From contig JAJEKV010000027.1 of the NCBI GenBank assembly GCA_021234155.1, positions 2,725,167 through 2,789,166 of the forward strand: DNA of 64,000 nt, in the 5' to 3' direction. The first letter of the stretch is position 1, and every line of letters starts with the position of its first letter. Under the pieces are notes generated by a model that was given only the letters and a program-made list of their open reading frames with translations, did no database searches and was not told where the DNA came from. The position numbers and the translations under genes were made by a program. The stretch is from Isoetes taiwanensis. Lineage: Eukaryota > Streptophyta > Lycopodiopsida > Isoetales > Isoetaceae. Positions 11,901 through 23,638 of this stretch are shown here, piece after piece.

Positions 11901-12236
11901 ATTTCTTGGTCGTGCCCCCTATGTGGAAAAGGGGGAAATTTGGGGTTCGAACATCCGTGCATTGGATTTCCAACTTTTATTTTTGGAGATGTTTCTTGGG
12001 GCATGACTCTTATTTGAGCAAACGACGCGATTTTGGTGCCTTGATACGTAAACCCTACTAAATCTGTAGGTTTTAGGTCTTGACAGCCTTCCCTACCTCA
12101 AAAGTAGTCAAGAGCTTACGTGCACAGTTTCCTCAGGGATCCGAAAAGAGGCCCCAAGAGTGAGAACAAAGAACCCCTTCCTAGGCACTGGTTCAAACTT
12201 GTGCCCTTGCGATGGCTTGTAATAAGCTAGACATTA
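8905..12236 (+). repeat. Higher-order tandem satellite array, ~330-bp subunits in ~1.3-kb units
   Basis: Two related subunit types alternate. Type A contains 'ggtgttcattttttctttt' and type B contains 'ttccaacttttattttcgg'. Anchors fall near 8986 (A), 9316 (A), 9645 (B), 10325 (A), 10648 (A), 10975 (B), 11633 (A) and 11960 (B). Each B is followed by a roughly 340-bp spacer ('ctagacattgtgcaac' type) before the next A, giving A-A-B-spacer, A-A-B-spacer, A-B-partial spacer. The units are about 1339 and 1308 bp long. ORFs of 60-90 codons inside are the same shadow repeated in every unit and are not genes. The array starts within a PPR relic and ends at a CACTA-type fragment. The spacer of the last unit is truncated. 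Confidence 0.9.
9405..9430 (+). repeat. Telomere-like inverted pair in an array subunit (representative)
   Basis: The sequence 'taaaccctactaaattt' followed by 'atagggttta' places AAACCCTA and TAGGGTTTA (plant telomere-type motifs) as inverted arms around a 7-bp loop. Equivalent sites occur once per subunit near 9082, 9743, 10412, 10742, 11072, 11726 and 12047. Several have perfect 8- to 10-bp arms and others carry point changes. Confidence 0.8.
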
Positions 12237-12551
12237 AGTTTGTCACGCGTGACAAAATGTTGTTACGCGTGACAAAAGCTATTAAGGTTTTGTCACGCAT
12301 GACAAATGTTTGTCACCCGTGACAAGATTTTGTCACGTGTTACAAAAGCTATTAAGGTTTATCATGCATGACAAATATTTGTCACGTGTGTCAAATTTTA
12401 GTCTTTTGTCACAGTTTTTGAGTTTGAATTTTTATCACGAGTTGAAAAAAAAAGATTTGCCTTTGTCACGAGTGGCAAAATTAAAATATGTGACAAACTT
12501 TATTGGCGTGACAAATTTGACCGTGACAAAAGACCCTTGTGCCTGGTAGTG
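12236..12551 (-). mobile_element. CACTA-type terminus built of TTTGTCACGCGTGACAAA palindromes
   Basis: The minus strand begins at 12551 with 'CACTACCAGGCACAAGGG' and continues into about ten copies of a TTTGTCACG motif arranged head to head as near-perfect 18-bp palindromes (for example 'tttgtcacgcgtgacaaa' at 12239-12256). Terminal CACTA plus dense subterminal inverted motifs is diagnostic of En/Spm elements. The left end stops abruptly against the satellite array with no opposite CACTA, so this is a one-ended or deleted copy. It is unrelated in subterminal motif to the CACTA terminus at 4127. Confidence 0.65.
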
Positions 12552-12874
12552 TTTATAGATAATGAATGAGAGGTAAGATAAAACAACATTATATAAATTC
12601 ATTGTTTGCCTTGTTAGAAGGGTGAAATGTTCCAATGCCAAATTGAGACAACAAGAGAGAATATTACTTAGAGAATGTATGAGAGGCATGTAAAACAACC
12701 TCTAAAACAACCTTTTCAATTCCTTTTGTGTCTTGTTAGAATGGAGAAATACTACAGTGCGAATTGAGACAACAACATAGAATATGACTAAATGGAATCA
12801 ATTTTTAACATGTAATAAGAAGACGCAAGGTGCTAGGAGACATCAAATAAGAATTGAATTGAATTGAATGGTTT
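12552..12874 (+). repeat. ~120-bp degenerate tandem duplication, no gene
   Basis: Two diverged copies share 'atgagaggNaNgtaaaacaac', 'ccttgttagaaNggNgaaat' and 'aattgagacaacaa' in the same order (about 12565-12660 and 12675-12790). A short (gaatt)n tract lies at 12850-12868. No coding potential is visible. Confidence 0.6.
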
Positions 12875-13531
12875 TTATCCACAGAGGCCACTACGAGAGA
12901 AAGAAGATATAAGGTGGTAGAAGACTAAAGAACATGGAGAAGCACCACTATGGCTGGGATAAAGAGGGGAAGAAGAAGATGGAGAGATACCACTATGGCT
13001 CTGATCAAAGGGAGAAGAGGCAGAAGCAGATCCTTGAGAAATGCCAGAAGAAGGGATGAAAGGTGTGGCAGTAGAAGAAGAAGAAGCAGGCACTTCAACA
13101 ATGGAAGGAGGGGAGAATTGAAGCAGTGGAGGGGCAGATTGAACAACAGAAGGAGGGAGAATTGAAGAGCAGGAGGTTCTGGAGGAGCAGGCTTGATGGC
13201 TATGGCAGGCACAGAGTTGGACTCCACAGCAGGAGCCAGAGGAGGGGTCCCTGCAGAAATGGAAAAACTGAGCCAGTGGAAAACTCTGAGGAATCTGAAA
13301 CCAGGGAAATGCTGGATTTGCTGGCTGTGATGCCTGATCCACTGCTTTGGATATGGCCAGCTGATCTCCTGATGGTTTCAGCGCCGCCTGCGCGATTTGG
13401 AACAGAATTGGCAGTGCTGGTGCTAGAGGAGAAGATGCCAGCATGGTTAGGAAATTTATGGCATTGTCTGTGAGTGCAAGAGACTGAGATGGTTGGATTA
13501 TAGGCTTGAGGTCAGTTTTGGTGTGGATTTT
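12875..13531 (-). other. In-frame continuation of the Ole e 1 gene after its stop
   Basis: Directly after the TGA the same minus-strand frame stays open to 12875. The first 60 or so codons are rich in P, L, A and F ('FPWFQIPQSFPLAQFF'), as expected of the C-terminal tail of long Ole e 1/extensin-like proteins. From about 13250 onward the translation becomes low-complexity S/P/L because the DNA is an imperfect purine-rich repeat ('accactatggct' recurs at about 12943 and 12989). A second minus frame (13227-12925, L/P-rich) overlaps it. This may be an extension separated by a nonsense or sequencing error, or a 3' UTR. Confidence 0.45.
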
Positions 13532-14138
13532 TCAGAGTTTTTTGCTGCATGATGCCAATTGAGAGGTTGGCTGGTAGATTAGAGGCCCTGCTGTGTATAT
13601 GTGCTGCCTGTTCTTGCTGGATTTGAGTGACAGGGATTCGTCCATTGCCCTGTATGCCTTGCTGCAGGAAATTTGGGGCTCGCTAATCACCCTTGCACTG
13701 CAGCTCTTGCTCTTTTGCTTCGATCCCACTAATTTTGCTGGCAGAGCAGCCATGAATGTGCCGTTCTGATCCGTTGTCTTCACCACATTGTATTCCACCG
13801 ATCCCTTGCTATTCTTGCACTCTATTGCCACATTTACTCCTGCATCAAAAAACCCAACACGCAAATCCTATTCAAAATCACGCCTCTGCAAAGCAGCATC
13901 CCCAAAACCTAATTTTAACCTAACAGAGCTTATTTTACGTTTCAGAAATACCTGGAAGAAAAGCGCTGTTCTTGCTCAGGCCTCCCTCCAGGCACTGGTC
14001 GCAGATAACATGGCCAAACACTGTGACGGAAAGAGGCTCTTCGGCGAGGCGTTTGATGGCTTTTCGATGGTGGGCAGATCTGGCAGCTGCTGGAAACACG
14101 AAAAATGCAAGGCACAGCAGCAGGATCCTCGAAGCCAT
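13532..14138 (-). CDS. Pollen Ole e 1 / extensin-like secreted protein
   Basis: Two exons: 14138-13952 and 13839-13532, joined across a 112-bp intron (donor CCAG|GTATTT, acceptor GATGCAG|GA) with phase preserved, giving 164 codons. Residues 1-21 form a typical signal peptide ('MASRILLLCLAFFVFPAAARS'). The family signature follows: 'VTVFGHVICDQCLEG', then 'VNVAIECKN', then 'CSARVISEPQISCSKAYRA', supplying the conserved cysteines. Members are secreted cell-wall or pollen-tube proteins with an Ole e 1 fold; the exact role is unknown. The stop is followed in the same frame by another 218 sense codons, which at first resemble the proline/phenylalanine-rich tail seen in longer members. A weak TATA-like TTTAAA lies about 40 bp upstream of the ATG. 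Stands alone. Confidence 0.85.
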
Positions 14139-14179
14139 GTTTGAAGTGGGTTGTATTTTCTCTCACACGGAATTTAAAG

Positions 14180-17100
14180 ATGAACTGGGATGCTAATTTT
14201 GGAAAACCGGTGCTCTGTCTGGTTAGAGTTGGTGGCTTGCCTTGACTCTCATTTCTTCTCATTCTTTGCTTATGCTGGGTTTTCTTTGACCTACGGTATG
14301 AATCTTGCAAGAATGACCATGTCAGGTTTTGTAAAGGGCAGCGATGTAAAATTTGGATTTGGGTAGTTATAATTAGATGAAGGGATGGTTGTGCAATAAG
14401 TCAAGCCTACCTTGCATTCCATTCTTTCGTATCCATAGCTGGGAGCAGACGCTTTTGTTGCAAATGTTGTTTTTGCAAACGTGTTGGCACATGAACCAAC
14501 AAGATGCTAACGCATCAATGGGTTGCCCGTTGAAAGACCCAATGATGCATCCACAACTAGGCATCATTATAATCATCTATGCCCATTAAGAAATGTTGGG
14601 TTCACATAACGCAACACAGGTTAAGCATTAGAATAATGTTACAGATATACAATACAATAAAAATTACTCATGTCTTACAGTTGCAGCACGCTTCTCACTA
14701 AAAACTTTGCATACAGCCTAAGGATGTTGGGGTGCCTTAAATGGCTCCGTATTTCAATTTCTCTTTGAATTATTAGTTTCAAGGCCATTTCGTTGACCCT
14801 AATTTCAAAAAATTAGAATTTCAATCACGAGAATCCACTTAATCGAGGCCGTGGAGCTCTAAACCGGTAGAGCAATCACTTATTGGGGCTCCATTATTCT
14901 TTGTAACAAGCACCTATTGAACAAGCAAGTAGAATGTACCTTATTATCCGAGGCTTCAACCATCTTAAGCAGACTTATCAAGCATCACATATGACCAAAA
15001 AAACCCATAAAGGAAACTCAAGATTTACATTTCGCTTTTAAGGCGAAGAAATGCATCTCGTTCTAGAAAAATGGATACGTTTGCCCCGCCCCTGTATCCA
15101 AGCGATAGTGTTAATACACAATTCTAGAAACTGGAACAAACGCTTATTGCCAACAATCCAGTGGCTCTTGTATATTATGTACCTCCTCTCCAGTTCCCAG
15201 AGGAAAAGAAATCTACAATGGTAGAGCTGGCACATGAAGCAGCACAACTCTGATCATTTCCTCCATACAACTAGGTTGTGTTGGCACTGTTGCTTCAGTC
15301 ACAAAAGAACCACATTTGTCCGGGAACCAGATAGCATTGAATATGATAAACATGGCAAACAGACAAGTTCTTGCCTTCCTTCGGTTGAGTACCTTCTCCA
15401 AAAACTAATGCCCACAGTATCCAAAAACTAATGCCCGCAGTATCCGAAAACTAATGCCCACAGTATGAATGGCATCAGTTCAATTGTAACCATATTTGAG
15501 TACCATGTTGGGCTTTCATAATTTGCAGATTTGCATGCCATGCTTCGTATTCATACTTGCGGATTAAGAAAATGGCGATGATCACTACGTTGTCATGTCG
15601 ACAATGCAACTTCATGATCTCCCTCTGAGAACTTACCCGATGGTGTTGTCCTTCTCAAGCAAGGTATATAAAGCACATTGCTCTCCTGGTGAAATTGAGC
15701 TCCTTTTTTTTCGTTTGGGAGGCCAATACCGTATGAGATCTTCCAATAATGTTTTGGCAGTAATGGACCCCTAAAACCATATTAAATAGCTTAATGAGTA
15801 CACTTTTCGCCCTAAGAAATCGTGCGGAAATAATTTGAAAGTTTCTCACCAAACATGAGAATCACAATTTATTGTTCCTATTATCTCCCATTACAAATAC
15901 ATTCCCATTGGGCACATATTGCACATAATCCAAAGACAAAATTTAAATTGGGCCTCTAATCATTAAGGAGTAGAAGATTAGAACCATTTGTCGTATCCAT
16001 ATCATAAGTTGGAGGCTCGGCCAATAAACTTCTCATCCTTTGGAGTTCCATTGATCAAAGTTTAACATTGTGCACCTACATATGTTGATGCATAGAGCGA
16101 GAATCAAGGCCTCAAATAATAATCAACATTGACTAAAATGATCGTGAAGCCCTCTTTACGTAGGACATTGGAAGCGTCAACACAACATTACGGAGGTTTG
16201 GGACACTACACGCATGGATTTTGGAGCTTTGAAAATAACAATTTCGTTAACATTTGGGCTTCTAAAAAAGTAGGAAATCTGCAAACAAATTAGCACAAAG
16301 CGGTATGAGCACTAGATCGTCCTAAGACTCAACATAAAGCGACCAAACAACAATCAAAGTAGTGAGACAAACCGAGGGGCAACATGCGGTGTGAATTTAA
16401 TAATTTCATATAGCGATGAAACTCGGACAACTTCTTGCAATCCCAATTGTTCTCTTATGGGTTAAACCATATTATGGGTTCGCATATATATAGCATCTAT
16501 GAGAATGTGTTAAGCGGCCTTGTGTAGTGATACAAAGCCATGGAGATGACAACCAGATTTTGAATATAGGTAGAACATAGCCATAGTTTAAAAAGGAAGA
16601 GCAAAATAAATATGATCCCACTTAATATCATATGGGAAAGTTTCTATGTGCATATATGCGAAACCAAAGTATGCGGATAGACCAACAAAGCTGTCACATT
16701 ATTTGTGCTCCCGCAACAACATGCACTAACATCGTAACACTGTGCAAACAATTTTAAAGTAGACACATAGAGTGCATCTCGGAAATAAGGTATGGTGCTT
16801 AGACATAATGGCGGATGATGATGAAGACCTGTTGATTTCTTGTAACAAAGAGCAAACCTCGAATATGGCAATCTCTCTCACACAGTCCTTTGAAGTCGAA
16901 TGCAATCTGCAAAAATAAAGCCTTGCATATGCTTATTGCACAATCAGGTGATTTGACCCAAAGCCATTTGGAGCTTATATTGCCTCGAAAAAAGTGCAAA
17001 GGCGAATTAAAAAACGGATTACTTTTCATACCGGTATGGCGATGGCGAACAAAGGCATCGGATCGAGCCGAAGAATGAAATATATTCTTCTTGCTTGCCA

Positions 17101-17900
17101 TAGCCAAAATGTGAAAGGAAGAGCGAGTGTTTAAACGCATAAATCATGCGAGTCTAGGATGGAAATAAAGAAAGAAAGAGGTAATATCTCGAAAAGAAGA
17201 TGAAGCTTTATTTTCAATTGGTTTAGCGTCTTGATGAGAATAGCGCCCTTCTCCTTCCGAATCCAATCCAGGAGAATAGCGACTACTTGAGATCCAACAA
17301 GAAATCCTATGACCATAGAAATCCGTCCCCGATACGAGCATCGCCAGACGACGGGCTTGGACCCCGAGAATCTGCCGACCACATCCCCACCCTCCGCCAA
17401 GCTCATGTAAAATCCACGCCGTCTAAGTGTATCGAGGGGTCCCTCAAATCCCAAAAGTCCCACGGCCGTCGATAGCGAATATGCTACAACATTCTTCAAT
17501 CACGGCCCTCTATCCGTATTGCCCCATACTCCCCAAGGGTTGCCCTACGGGCAACCCAAAAAATACCAAAAACCAAAAGAAAGGAAAAAAAACCAACACA
17601 TTTCAAGAACAAATTAGGTTTTACAAGAAACTTATCGCGGCGGCCAAGGCGCATAAGCATTCTCTTCTTCAACACCACCGCTAGGTTCACTTGGCGGACG
17701 GGGAAGAATTAATGGTTCACTTGGCTATGCCCACTCTTCTATAAGTTAAGCCATGAATTGTTGCTGAGAAATAAAGCAATAAATTATCCCAAATAGCCAC
17801 AAACATACTAAAGAAAACACCACCATTGCCAAATGAATTTCCAAAGAAATGGCTTCATATCAAGGAATGGCACATAAAGTATGCTACGAATGAAAAGCCC
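14180..17900. other. No recognised gene
   Basis: ORFs of 60-122 codons occur on both strands but none shows a domain I recognise. The largest is minus 17499-17131 (122 codons; a hydrophobic stretch 'MVIGFLVGSQVVAILLDWI'), overlapped by antisense ORFs and without family resemblance. Minus 15401-15213 encodes a hydrophobic 'LFAMFIIFNAIWF' segment, also unassigned. A clear minisatellite sits at 15398-15466. Confidence 0.35.
15398..15466 (+). repeat. 23-bp minisatellite, three copies
   Basis: Three head-to-tail copies of 'ccaaaaactaatgcccacag' plus 'tat' (23 bp) at 15398, 15421 and 15444, differing by single bases. Confidence 0.9.
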
Positions 17901-17982
17901 ACAATGATGTGTGAATTTGTTCACTCTATAGTTACATGGCCTGATTTGGTTCTCCAAGAGATGAGGTTATTTGTCATGAGCA

Positions 17983-18092
17983 CCACCTCTTTTTGCGACC
18001 AGTAAGCTTGGCCTTTCATAGAGGACCTTATTGCATACCACCTCTTTTTGCAGCCATTAAACTTGGCCTTTCATAGAGGACCTTATCACGTA
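17983..18092 (+). repeat. 55-bp tandem duplication
   Basis: Two adjacent copies starting 'ccacctctttttgc' at 17983 and 18038, both running through 'cttggcctttcatagagg' and 'accttat'. Confidence 0.85.
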
Positions 18093-18099
18093 CAATGTT

Positions 18100-21000
18100 C
18101 TCAGGAAGAAATTATCAATAAGTCTACATGAAGATGCAAATGAAAACTGAAACTTTTGAACAAAATACCGTGTACTTATTTTAGGAACATCACTAGAAAG
18201 CAACACGTTGACAGTTCATCGAGTATGAAACTTTCAACGACATGAAGATGAACTAAAAATGCATAAAGAGAAAACAAAGCAAAAATCCTGTTTCCCAATA
18301 GGTTTTGCATGGCAGCAGTGCATGATGCTTTTTCAACTACTTGAGAAACAATATCTCAAAGTGCTTATGAAGAATGTTATGCTTTTTTCTAACAAAGGCT
18401 ATTCTATTCTACAAAGTTTCAATTAAAAAATAACTGGATTGCATTGTTGCAAGGTGCACCTAGTTTCTATGTGCTGCCAATTGCAGGCCTTTAATGGCCA
18501 TTTTAATAGAATAAAGATAAATCAATGCTGTAATGTTAATCTTAGGAAAGGAATATTCATGGCAAATTTAGAACGTTAAATAGGTGGTAGGTTGGTAGAA
18601 AACTTATTCAGCCTGCACTTTGTTGCCTCAAAATCATGATGAACATATGCAACCTTGAACTAGCTGCTCTCTGCCTGCAAACCATGACTTAAAGGGATCC
18701 CATTCTATGCATAACCAAACTCTCTCTCAAATCGATGGCTAGAAAATCAATATATAGTCCGTGTTTAAATCCTCTGGCAAGGACAAACTAGAATGATTGA
18801 TGTCACTGCATCCATTGTGAGCAAAACATTCGGGTTCTGAGGACAACATAGGAATACCAAAGCGCCAATAAAATGTTAAAGTTGATACTGCAAGCGAGAA
18901 GATTGGTGCTTGATTGGTGCTTACAACTCCATCACCTCCATTCGCATACTCAATGCATACAACAAATTGTTGCAACTCCCTCGAATTGTTGCAAGCTGCC
19001 TACATATCGGTTTGCAAATGCATAAGAAAAAAAAGTATTTTAAATGTGCTTCACAAAATCTAGCTCTCACAAGGTGGACATTTCTTCATTTATAAAGCGA
19101 TCCAAGGGTCTTCCAGTAACCACCTCGGGGGCCACCACCATGCATCTTTCGGGCTCTTCTTGTGCCAACAATAACTCCAATAAGCCCGAACAACTGCAGA
19201 TTCAACCCATTATCAATTCCCGGTCTCTTGAAGCGACCAAGCATTATTTTTGCAAAGGTATGTTTTCCATCCTTATCGGTTGTGCAAAAGGCGGTTGAAA
19301 AGCCTCTATCCAAGCTGTGTTCAATGACAAAAAAATGCATGCATCTATGGCAGCTTCTGAGAAGGTCATTAGTCGCATACCAATAATATCCCAAGTAGGA
19401 TCAAGTATTGTTGAAGGAAGCATAGACAACAAAATCTCAAGACAACTTGAAAGGGAAATCTAACAAAATCAACTTCTCTATGGCAAAAGCTAACCTATAA
19501 AATTGGCGGATGCTACCAAGTTATAGATTTCTCTTTCATAATAATCTGCTCATCCGTATTAATTCGGCATGTAAACCTTTGCATCAAGGCTTCAGTATAA
19601 AGAGCAGCATACTCTGTTAGGAATATTCGTGGCTTCTTTTCTTTTATGGGCAAAAGATGAATTCATACAAATGAACAGCACACCTAATATTTTGTTGTTT
19701 GCCAATTGGTCACCAAATTGCACCTTCCACCTTCCCTTTGTTGACACATGTTAAAAGGCGAAAGTCAACATTCAGGATGTGAGCCTTACCGGTTAGTTTT
19801 AACATTGTGAACCGCGATGCGGCCATGAAGAAGACCATTGAGAGGCGGCTATCGAGGAAGTCTTTGAGACATGAAAAGAGTAGCAAATAATTGGTACATC
19901 CTCCGGAATGTTATACCAAATGATACAGGAGTTCATGAGGGAACTAGCTTATATGGGCATTCAGCAGCCTCTCATGCCTTGAGAGAGAGTTCTTCTAGGG
20001 TCCACGATCTGCTCCTCGGTGGACATTTACATTTGCGCTTACGGAAAATTAAGATCACGAAAACACTCCCATATCTCAATCTAAAGAAGATTTAGATCCT
20101 TGATAATGTGGTTAAAAAGCTCATCAATTATCATATGAGCATGATGAGCTTCATCGTGCACCCGGCATTCCGGCATGTCCGTTGAAAAGATCTGTCATGA
20201 GGAATTTGTCGAGAAAAGGAAAATCGAAATCGAATCACGATTATTAATCTCAAACATAGGGTCTGACAAGTTCTTTGATTCGGGATATTGGATACAAAAG
20301 CACACGAAGGCGACTACGATACCATCTAAAGCCCGTCCTTGGATTCGAAGAAAAGTGGAACCTTTGCTGGAGGGACAACATGTAGTAACGAGGATGCTAC
20401 CAGCAATTTCTGGGGTTCTCATAATGCTATGGTACACGAATCTTTGGCTTCATTGTCCCTTTATGACTTTGAGAATAATAAATGCGCCATGAAACATCTA
20501 TTGAAGTACCGATGACATGGGCTGCAACTACTCTTGCATTTGAGGAAGAGGTTAGAACTAGGGGGGCGACATGGCTACACCAGATGGGCGGAGATGAGAT
20601 TATCCCCGCAATAAAAAGATGTATGCACACCAGTGCCAACCGCGGGTCGGCATGGACAACTTAGAGCCGATGGGGAAAGCTTGATAGAACTCATGAGTTA
20701 ATAAATGACACTTGCGGGATATTGGATGAAACTAACGGGATCGATGCTTTGGAGGCCCTTGCAAGTTTGCAAACTATTCTACAAAAATAAAAAATGGCAA
20801 AGTAGCTCTTTCATTAATCTTTGAAGTTACTCTTGTCATACCGGTAATGTCTCGGATGATTTCATCGGTCAAGCTCTCTTCATCCGGCCGGGGCATAAGG
20901 CCACACATCACGCATCGGACAGCAAAAGGAGAAACCAAAGTAAGCGAAGGTCAAGAATGCAAGAAACATCTAAATGCAACTTGCCCCGTTGCCAAGAAAG

Positions 21001-21700
21001 CTGCAATAAATTGATTATCTTTGGAGCCAAGAAAGCTGCAATAAATTGATTATCTTTGGAACCTGCTCTAAATAAACATGCCGCCAAAAAATGTTGAAAC
21101 CCTCTAAAGCCCCTGTTTCTTGAGGCCTTCAACTCTGGCGAGCAATAGCTATTGCCACCAAGAATGACATAGAAAAAAAAGCCGATTTTACTGACTTAGA
21201 CCCATTTTATTTTGCCTTGTTGTTATGGCACAAAAATGATGAACTTTTACCCCTAATCTGCCTACGCCTCTGAGCTACACAAAACCCAAAAGGGCCAAAT
21301 GCATTACAAATGAAGAATAAGACCGAAGAAGCTATGGCGGGCGGGGGCGGAAGAGAAAAAGCCCGATTGCCCCATTGCGGCGGGCCGGAAGCAATGGCGG
21401 ATTGCTTGCGAGGAGGAGGAAGAAAGGTCGTCACTCTCCCCCATCCCTTTTTTTTTTTTTCAAAGATCGTGTCTCTCCCAAATTTTTCTCAGATATCGTG
21501 TAAGCCCCAAATTATTTCTTTGGGGAAAAAATATTACAATCAAACAAAATTTGGACTGCCTTATGTATGTTGAGATAGGCATCTCTCCGACATCGAATTC
21601 AAGTGGGTAGGTGGCCCACGAATTCGGAATGCCCCAATTTAAAATTCTTTCCTTGAATCCTTTCTTGCTCCATGTCCTAAGCCCTTAAGTAAGTCTCCTC
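18100..21700. other. No recognised gene
   Basis: Scattered ORFs up to 105 codons. Plus 20175-20492 and 20482-20664 are adjacent open stretches that could be exons of an unknown gene, but no motif is recognisable. Minus 19394-19086 (102 codons, 'GLNLQLFGLIGVIVGTRRAR') is also unassigned. A 35-bp tandem duplication lies at 20992-21061. A poly(T) run at 21448-21461 suggests an antisense retroposon tail, but no matching flanking duplication was found. Confidence 0.35.
20992..21061 (+). repeat. 35-bp tandem duplication
   Basis: 'ccaagaaagctgcaataaat' plus 'tgattatctttgga' occurs twice head to tail (20992 and 21027), identical apart from the last base. Confidence 0.9.
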
Positions 21701-21729
21701 TTTGTTCTTTTTCCCCTATATCGCGGATA

Positions 21730-22830
21730 GCAAAGGTACATTAGGTGAGTCGCGAGATATGCCCGGCAAACAAAAGGCGAACGCTCGGTCGAGCCTTAGA
21801 GCCTTTGCGGTTGCCAAATACTAAGTGGGAAGTCATAAGCATGGACTTCATTACGGGGCTCCCAAAAGAGCAAAGAGAGCAAGGGCGCCCTAATGGTGGT
21901 GGTGGATAAATTGTTAGAAGATGGCACACTTTGTGCAGTCGCGGGACCTTGAACATAGCATTTGGATAATCTTAGTCCTATTTACTAAAAATTTTTTAGA
22001 CTCCCACGGCATCTTGAGGGATATAATCTCGGATAGGGATTCTAAATTTATGAGTGCATTTTGGTAGGACCTATTTACCACCATCGGGGCGAAGCTTTCT
22101 ATGAGCCTGACATATCATCCACAAGCGGATGGTGGAATAGCGGAGGCGAACCAAGCGGGGATTATCGAAGACATGCTAAGGAACTTCGTGTGGAACAAAG
22201 CGTCTAAGTGGGAAGATTGCATCCACTTAGTAGAGTTTAGTCTACAAACGGCACTAGCGTGAGTCATGTGGATGTCTCCTTTCATGATTAATTATGGGTA
22301 TGATGTCTTACCCCATACTTGGCACAATCCAAGTGTCAAAAGTAGAAGTCTCCCGCCAGATGTTATGGGATATGCAAAGAATTGGTGGAGGAGGTAGAGG
22401 TTACCTTCTAGCGCGGCGAAGTAGGCCGAAAAGCGTGGCCGATAAGCATAGAACAATAAGGAAATTTCAGGTGGGAGACAATGTATGGTTGAAGATCAAG
22501 GTGAAGCAGGCCAAGCTCCGCGATCGAAAATTGCAAGCTTGCTCCAAGATGGGCTGGACCCTTCCAGATAACCAAAAGAGTAGGTACCCAATCCTACAAG
22601 TTGGACTGCCAGCACATCTCAAAATCCATAAGGTCTTCCATGTAAGTCTCCTAAAGAGGCACACTCTAATCCAGGGAAGTATTAGAGACAACCGAAGGTT
22701 ACTTGGAAATGATGGACGATCGGCTTGAAATCGTCCCCCGAGGTTCTTCTTGGACATGGGCTTATAAGAAGACAAGAAGATCCAAATTTCTCCAATACCT
22801 TGTGAAATGGACGACTTACCCGTAGACAAT
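21730..22830 (+). pseudogene. Ty3-gypsy chromovirus pol relic: integrase core, integrase C-terminus, chromodomain
   Basis: Fragments in shifting plus-strand frames follow the order of gypsy pol: 'WEVISMDFITGLPK' (first catalytic D, about 21830), 'ISDRDSKFMSAFW' (second D, about 22030), 'YHPQADGGIAEANQ' (catalytic E region, about 22110), then 'FQVGDNVWLKIK' and 'HLKIHKVFHVSLLKRH' (integrase C-terminal module, about 22470-22660), and finally 'VPREVLLGHGL' to 'LKWTTYP' (chromodomain trace, about 22730-22820). Chromodomain-bearing integrases direct insertion to chromatin. Several frameshifts and stops make it inactive. Protease, reverse transcriptase and RNase H are missing on the left, so the element is 5'-truncated. 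The LTR downstream belongs to it. Confidence 0.85.
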
Positions 22831-23638
22831 CGACGGAGAAGCGGTACCCCCCAATTCATGGAGCAATACAAGGATCGGCTCACAACAAGTAGTCGGCCAA
22901 TGACTCGATAGGTGAGTGGAAGGTAGATTAAAAGTCTACTTCGTCTCACTGGAAGTAGATGACCTTGAGAGATAAGAGGTCATTCGGGCATGCATTAATA
23001 GGAAAACACCTCTAGTCAATGCCTATCACGGAAGGACGCCATCCTTCACGCCCAAACACGGAAGGACGCCACCCTTCACGCCAAAGGCAACTAAAGGTGT
23101 AGGCAACGAGTGTCATTCTAGGCATGATAGGGCGTCTCCACGGCCACGATGGAAGAAGCATCCTCGCCCCACGCCGGAGATTAGTCTTGCATCCATGTAA
23201 ATTGTAATTAATGGGTGGTTCCCCAACAACCAACTTTATAATAATTTAATGAATACGGACGTAGTGTTGAACCCGTGGGCCAATAGGAGAGTCTAGCGTT
23301 GGAAGGTCGCGACTGCTGAAGACTTGCAACACATAATTTTGTCATGATGTGTTGTAAGGAAATGATGTGGAACCTTAATTAGAAAATTTTGGAACTATGT
23401 TTATAATAATGGTGTAGGCCATAAAATTTTGTGAATAATAGACGATAAGGCAAGAGGATGAAATAACCTCTTATCATAGTATAATATTAAACAAGGACGT
23501 GTTATGAACAATTAAAATATTACCTCGGAGTAATCATATTGTAAAGTTATATGTATCAAATGTAATTGCAGGATATGGCGTGTTTCCAAGGTGGGAGACG
23601 CCGTGATGCCGAGGACAACATCAATCCGGTGGGGAGAT
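22831..23638 (+). mobile_element. Untranslated 3' region of the gypsy element up to the polypurine tract
   Basis: Lies between the chromodomain trace and the LTR. It contains a two-copy 29-bp tandem repeat ('cacggaaggacgccaYcctt') at about 23028-23084 and ends in a purine run 'ggtggggagat' (23628-23637), which fits the polypurine tract used to prime plus-strand synthesis. Confidence 0.6.

Noticed and set aside
10504-12017. Recurring small ORFs in the satellite array
   Set aside because: Same reading frame repeated by the tandem units; frames differ by indels between copies, with no sign of protein selection.
12925-13227. Leu-rich ORF (100 codons, minus strand)
   Set aside because: Low-complexity translation of a purine-rich repeat; it overlaps the Ole e 1 continuation out of frame.
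17131-17499. 122-codon minus ORF with a hydrophobic segment
   Set aside because: No family resemblance and overlapping antisense ORFs; not enough to call a gene.
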